Assembly: GCF_009600315.1 (NCBI RefSeq)
Contig: NZ_WIWC01000032.1
Location: 1 to 55,807, forward strand
Origin: Pseudomonas helleri
GTDB taxonomy: Bacteria; Pseudomonadota; Gammaproteobacteria; Pseudomonadales; Pseudomonadaceae
Direction of reading: 5' to 3'
Length of the DNA: 55,807 bases
In this document: positions 53,701 to 55,807 of the stretch, in pieces
How positions within the stretch are numbered: the first letter of the stretch is position 1
Layout of the letters: every line of letters starts with the position of its first letter
Made by a program: the position numbers and the translations under genes
Notes under the pieces: model-generated
Seen by the model: only the letters and a program-made list of their open reading frames with translations
Told to the model about the DNA's origin: nothing
Database searches by the model: none

Positions 53701-55504
53701 CGAAGAACCCACGACCAATCCGGTAGACGACTTGCTGCCCGATAACTGTCTGGACGTATGGCGCCTTTGCCGTCTGGCGCATTACCTCGATAGCATCGAC
53801 GGACGCGAGGATCTCAAGCGGCTGTTTAGTCTGCGAAGCGAACTGGAGCTGAGCCTGTCGCGCCTCTATCAGGACGCGGTGGTTAAGCGGACGTGGCTGC
53901 GGCTGTCTGAAAACGCCACGCCGAGTGTCAGGGCGGCCCTTGAACTGTATCGCACGGCGATTCGAAAAATTGGCAAAGGCACCGGTGTCCGCGCCGGTCG
54001 CTATCGACAGGATGCGCGACTGGCCGCCGATGTGGCGATTTCAGCCATCCCGTGCTGGATCATGCCGCACTACCGCATTTGCGAAAGTTTGCCGGCACAG
54101 TACGGTGCGTTCGATCTGGTGATCATCGACGAAGCGTCGCAATCCGACCTAACGGCGCTACCGGCGTTGCTGCGGGCTAAAAAAGTGCTGGTGGTGGGCG
54201 ATGACAAACAAGTCTCACCAGACGGCATCGGCATGGAAGAAGAGCGCGTGCAAAACATGATGACGCGTTTTCTGGGTAATCAGGTGGGGCTGTTCCGGCC
54301 TTTGATGTCACCCGAGCGCTCGCTATATGACCTGTTCAAAGTGGTCTTCGCTAAAAGTGGCACCATGCTGCGCGAGCATTTCCGCTGCGTGGCGCCGATC
54401 ATTGAATACTCCAAGCGCGAGTTTTATAACCACGAGCTCAAGCCGCTGCGCCTGCCCAAAATGACAGAGCGACTAGACCCGCCGCTGGTTGACCTGCTGG
54501 TGATGGACGGGGAGAAAAAAGGCAAATTCAACCTCGGCGAGGCCCACGTGATCGTCGAGGAAATTCGCCGCTTGATCGCCATGCCGCAGATCGCAGGTCG
54601 CAGCATCGGCGTGGTTTCGTTATTGGGGGCGGAGCAAGCGCAAAAAGTCATGCAAATGCTGACCAAAGAACTGGGTGAAGAAGTCATCAGCCAGTTCCAG
54701 ATCAGTTGCGGCGATGCCCGTACCTTTCAGGGCAAGGAACGCGACATCATGTTTCTGTCGATGGTGGCCTCGCCGGGTGATTGCTTTGCCAACAGTCGCG
54801 ACTCGATTGCTCAGCGATTCAACGTAGCGGCGTCGCGGGCGCGGGACCGTATGTACCTGGTGCGCAGCGTCGAACTGACTGACCTCAGTGCGGTGGACAG
54901 CTTGCGCCGTGGCTTGATTGAGCACTTCGAGACGCCTTTTACTCAGGACGCGGAACAGGTCAGTGATTTGCGGGAACTGTGCGAGTCCGGGTTTGAGCAC
55001 GAGATATACGACGAACTGACCCGTAGGGGTTATCGAGTGATTCCGCAGGTGGGTGTGGGCGCTTATCGCATCGACATGGTGGTAGAGGGCGATAACGATA
55101 GCCGTCTGGCGATCGAGTGCGACGGCGACCGTTTCCACGGACCTGACCGCTGGGACAGTGACATGCGTCGTCAGCGTATTCTTGAGCGTGCAGGCTGGCG
55201 TTTCTGGCGGTGTTTTGCTTCGGCATTTACCCTCGATCGCGCGCTGATCATGGGTGACCTGATGGCCACCTTGAAGGCGATGAATATCGAGCCGGCCAGT
55301 GGTGAGGGCGCAGCGCCGAGCATTCATGTGGAGCGCCGTAAGGTGTACGGTTTTCGTCGTGCTTGTGAATTGACTGACGATGGCTCGAAGCGGCCTTACG
55401 ACAATCGCCCGGCCAAGGACCCCTTTTTGATTTGGGTTCCGGAACCATTGCCGTCCCTCACCGATAAAGATGAATACTCGGGCTTATCACTTCAGAGGTG
55501 TTAA
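50789..55504 (+). CDS. SF1 helicase with C-terminal MTES_1575/Vsr-like endonuclease domain
   Basis: 1571 residues. The N-terminal ~420 residues are a helical domain I do not recognise. Walker A GPPGTGKTHT is at residue 427. A ~600-residue coiled-coil-rich insert follows, then Walker B LVIIDEASQSDL at ~1114, GDDKQVSP (motif III), TFQGKERDIMFLSM and FNVAASRARDRMYL (motifs V/VI). This is the Upf1-like SF1 order. The last ~100 residues are a PD-(D/E)xK/Vsr-like domain: FEHEIYDELTRRGY, YRIDMVV, IECDGDRFHG (ECD at ~1443) and RRQRILERAGWRFWR. Similar helicase-nuclease proteins occur beside ter genes and in phage-defence genes. ATG 50789 is chosen; AAGTGG is 11 bases upstream. The gene has its own leader after the ter terminator. 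Confidence 0.88.
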   Translation: MDTVRARLAGLIEFVKQTALMQKRPALTVGQHNAFNATEEKLRALPGVSLDVQSGEDDEVWLRLERLHETKPPVPLSPLLGLWMDLTSTPQTEPALKLQVARELLLGCGALSDAELARLTPDALQLDEQTPLEEWVNLEDCLDAGEIKAQFKSYCQTAWRRWSVEEKQRRKSIELYAELFLLVQQMQGNLGDAQLELVWGLGVSTWEHPQIGVIHYPLISQLVELAIDPDSMAIEVRPRAAEPRLEVDAYVAADIAGVGPLATLAKDFFKQEQAGISPFSPSSYEPVIRSASTLLDAHGQFLPVTIAEGDRSVPKAAEHLCVTDTWCLFARARDSNMFIEDLSRFEGEIEGLETLPAALQAILTEPSSVLEDVDLPPFRGLSYVSGTQSADAPTAKVQELYFPKPYNDEQVQIIQLLQVHDGVVVQGPPGTGKTHTIANVISHYLANGKRVLVTSMKDPALAVLQEKLPEAIRPLAISLLSSEADGMKQFEFAIQKISAEVQRIDRALYKREIGQIDDEINTLHGQMASVDREISHWAERNLSDLEIDGERLSPTHAALQVAAAHAEVSAFSDHIGIGEAHRPRFDVQDIIALREARLELKDSLAYLGQTLPQLAAFPDAQTLIQVHQDLAQESQLQLKESTGEVPRLLDNSPQTLEQAQALVEHLERLQTLRTQFSTSAPDWAAAMQAWLMRGGNDDVRTLFDGLKVEISEALAGRKVFVARPVSLSFELHTQPEVLAAIDNVAQGKRPFGLTGLIGKGTQKQLLDAIVVLGSKPQNEQDWQHVQAFVRWQQHTRTLLLRWNALAAEMPLPTLEADPEQLMAAARAIEQFDALELTQQSETRACLELKHLLPEWAEVNQWRSNEAVLGQAQSILRHYLMRHRLAATWVIKETFNQALAGCGGEISSRLQGFLDVTLGQPQVDTAELQGHWSTLMDELRRVLALAGALDTVQRVTDSIAHSGGLIWAARLREEPTTNPVDDLLPDNCLDVWRLCRLAHYLDSIDGREDLKRLFSLRSELELSLSRLYQDAVVKRTWLRLSENATPSVRAALELYRTAIRKIGKGTGVRAGRYRQDARLAADVAISAIPCWIMPHYRICESLPAQYGAFDLVIIDEASQSDLTALPALLRAKKVLVVGDDKQVSPDGIGMEEERVQNMMTRFLGNQVGLFRPLMSPERSLYDLFKVVFAKSGTMLREHFRCVAPIIEYSKREFYNHELKPLRLPKMTERLDPPLVDLLVMDGEKKGKFNLGEAHVIVEEIRRLIAMPQIAGRSIGVVSLLGAEQAQKVMQMLTKELGEEVISQFQISCGDARTFQGKERDIMFLSMVASPGDCFANSRDSIAQRFNVAASRARDRMYLVRSVELTDLSAVDSLRRGLIEHFETPFTQDAEQVSDLRELCESGFEHEIYDELTRRGYRVIPQVGVGAYRIDMVVEGDNDSRLAIECDGDRFHGPDRWDSDMRRQRILERAGWRFWRCFASAFTLDRALIMGDLMATLKAMNIEPASGEGAAPSIHVERRKVYGFRRACELTDDGSKRPYDNRPAKDPFLIWVPEPLPSLTDKDEYSGLSLQRC

Positions 55505-55542
55505 GTCAGAGATATTTAATCGTTTGAAGTACGCTTAGCCGG

Positions 55543-55582
55543 AACCTTTTAAATGCGCAAATTATTGCGCACTTAAAAGGTT
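55543..55582. terminator. 18-bp inverted repeat after the helicase gene (possible terminator)
   Basis: AACCTTTTAAATGCGCAA (55543-55560) pairs with TTGCGCACTTAAAAGGTT (55565-55582) across a 4-base loop with one mismatch, 38 bases after the helicase stop. T-rich sequence follows. It shares the TGCGCAA motif with the next palindrome. Confidence 0.65.
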
Positions 55583-55634
55583 TATTTATGGGGTCGAGAG
55601 GCTGGAAGCTATATGGGCAATAGGCTACAGCTCG

Positions 55635-55676
55635 ATGCGCAAGAAGTTGCGCAGCACTGCGCAACTTCTTGCGCAT
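55635..55676. repeat. perfect 20-bp palindrome with 2-base centre
   Basis: Left arm 55635-55654 (ATGCGCAAGAAGTTGCGCAG) and right arm 55657-55676 are exact reverse complements around CA. Nested TGCGCAA/TTGCGCA sites occur four times within it. It lies between the helicase gene and a probable insertion sequence end. It could be an extruded hairpin, an operator for a dimeric regulator, or an insertion target. Confidence 0.75.
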
Positions 55677-55727
55677 GTTTACCGGATGTAAGTCATTGTT
55701 TGATACAAATAATGAGGTCTATTTTTA

Positions 55728-55807
55728 TGTAGGGCGGCGGCAAAAACTGAGTGCAACACCTGACCTTTCCGGTACGGTGCTGCCCTATGTCTTATTCCGA
55801 ACTCAGC
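55728..55807 (+). mobile_element. probable left end of an IS30-family insertion sequence (partial)
   Basis: Starting at TGTAGGGCGGCGG and with GCAACACC further in, the segment resembles an IS30-type terminal repeat. At 55787 an ATG opens MSYSELS, like the MSYxELSxEER start of Pseudomonas IS30-family transposases. The window ends after seven codons, so this is suggestive only. No ribosome site is clear. Confidence 0.4.

Noticed and set aside
1..55807. CRISPR arrays, tRNA genes, prophage or integrase genes
   Set aside because: No regularly spaced repeats, cloverleaf sequences or phage structural genes were seen by reading; only the rRNA end and one possible IS end are mobile or RNA-related.

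Overview
The window looks like chromosomal DNA of a fluorescens/fragi-type Pseudomonas. The evidence is a Pseudomonas-type 5S rRNA end followed directly by recC-recB-recD, a yfiR-yfiN-yfiB operon, mmsA/mmsB, an AroP-type permease, an OprB porin, DUF6124/DUF3077 family genes and three REPIN-like palindromes. The species cannot be fixed from the sequence alone.

Layout. 1-105: 3' end of a 5S rRNA and the terminator of its rRNA operon. 271-9487: recCBD, overlapping genes for the RecBCD helicase-nuclease. 9664-12015: yfiRNB, a periplasmic-stress to c-di-GMP switch. 12072-14076 (minus): a PAAR-type protein with a C-terminal toxin-44 domain and two tandem paralogous membrane-anchored putative immunity proteins. 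14172-17658: a LysR regulator divergent from mmsA-mmsB (valine/propanoate catabolism). 17826-21186: AroP permease, MdaB quinone reductase and a LysR regulator. 21328-25236: a DUF6124 protein preceded by a large inverted repeat, gamma-glutamyltransferase and a SulP transporter. 25410-29052: GntP-type permease, RpiR-type regulator and D-aminoacylase, a likely N-acyl-D-amino acid operon. 29181-34180: an HBM-type chemoreceptor, a PmrG/Ais-like phosphatase, an unknown protein and an ArnT-like glycosyltransferase. 34412-37518: a second type VI secretion (T6SS) accessory cluster, with a possible DUF2515 effector, a putative immunity protein, Hcp and a small toxin-less protein. 37562-38857: OprB porin.

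39057-55504 is the most interesting stretch, a complete Ter stress-response locus. A seven-gene 'biosynthetic' module comes first: ATP-grasp, TerD-like/trypsin-like protease fusion, PRTase-TRSP, HAD, PRTase-PELOTA (StiP), CitE-like lyase and HAD-IB. It runs into terZABCDE, which ends in a strong terminator. A separate 1571-residue SF1 helicase with a C-terminal MTES_1575/Vsr-like endonuclease domain follows. The first module is predicted in the literature to make a nucleoside-like metabolite. TerB/TerC/TerD-type proteins form a membrane-associated, calcium-binding complex. The helicase-nuclease would be the DNA-processing or defence arm. The window closes with two long palindromes sharing TGCGCAA half-sites and what looks like the left end of an IS30-family element.

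No tRNA genes, CRISPR arrays or obvious frameshifts were seen. Start codons were chosen by Shine-Dalgarno position and family N-termini, so several differ from the longest open frame.
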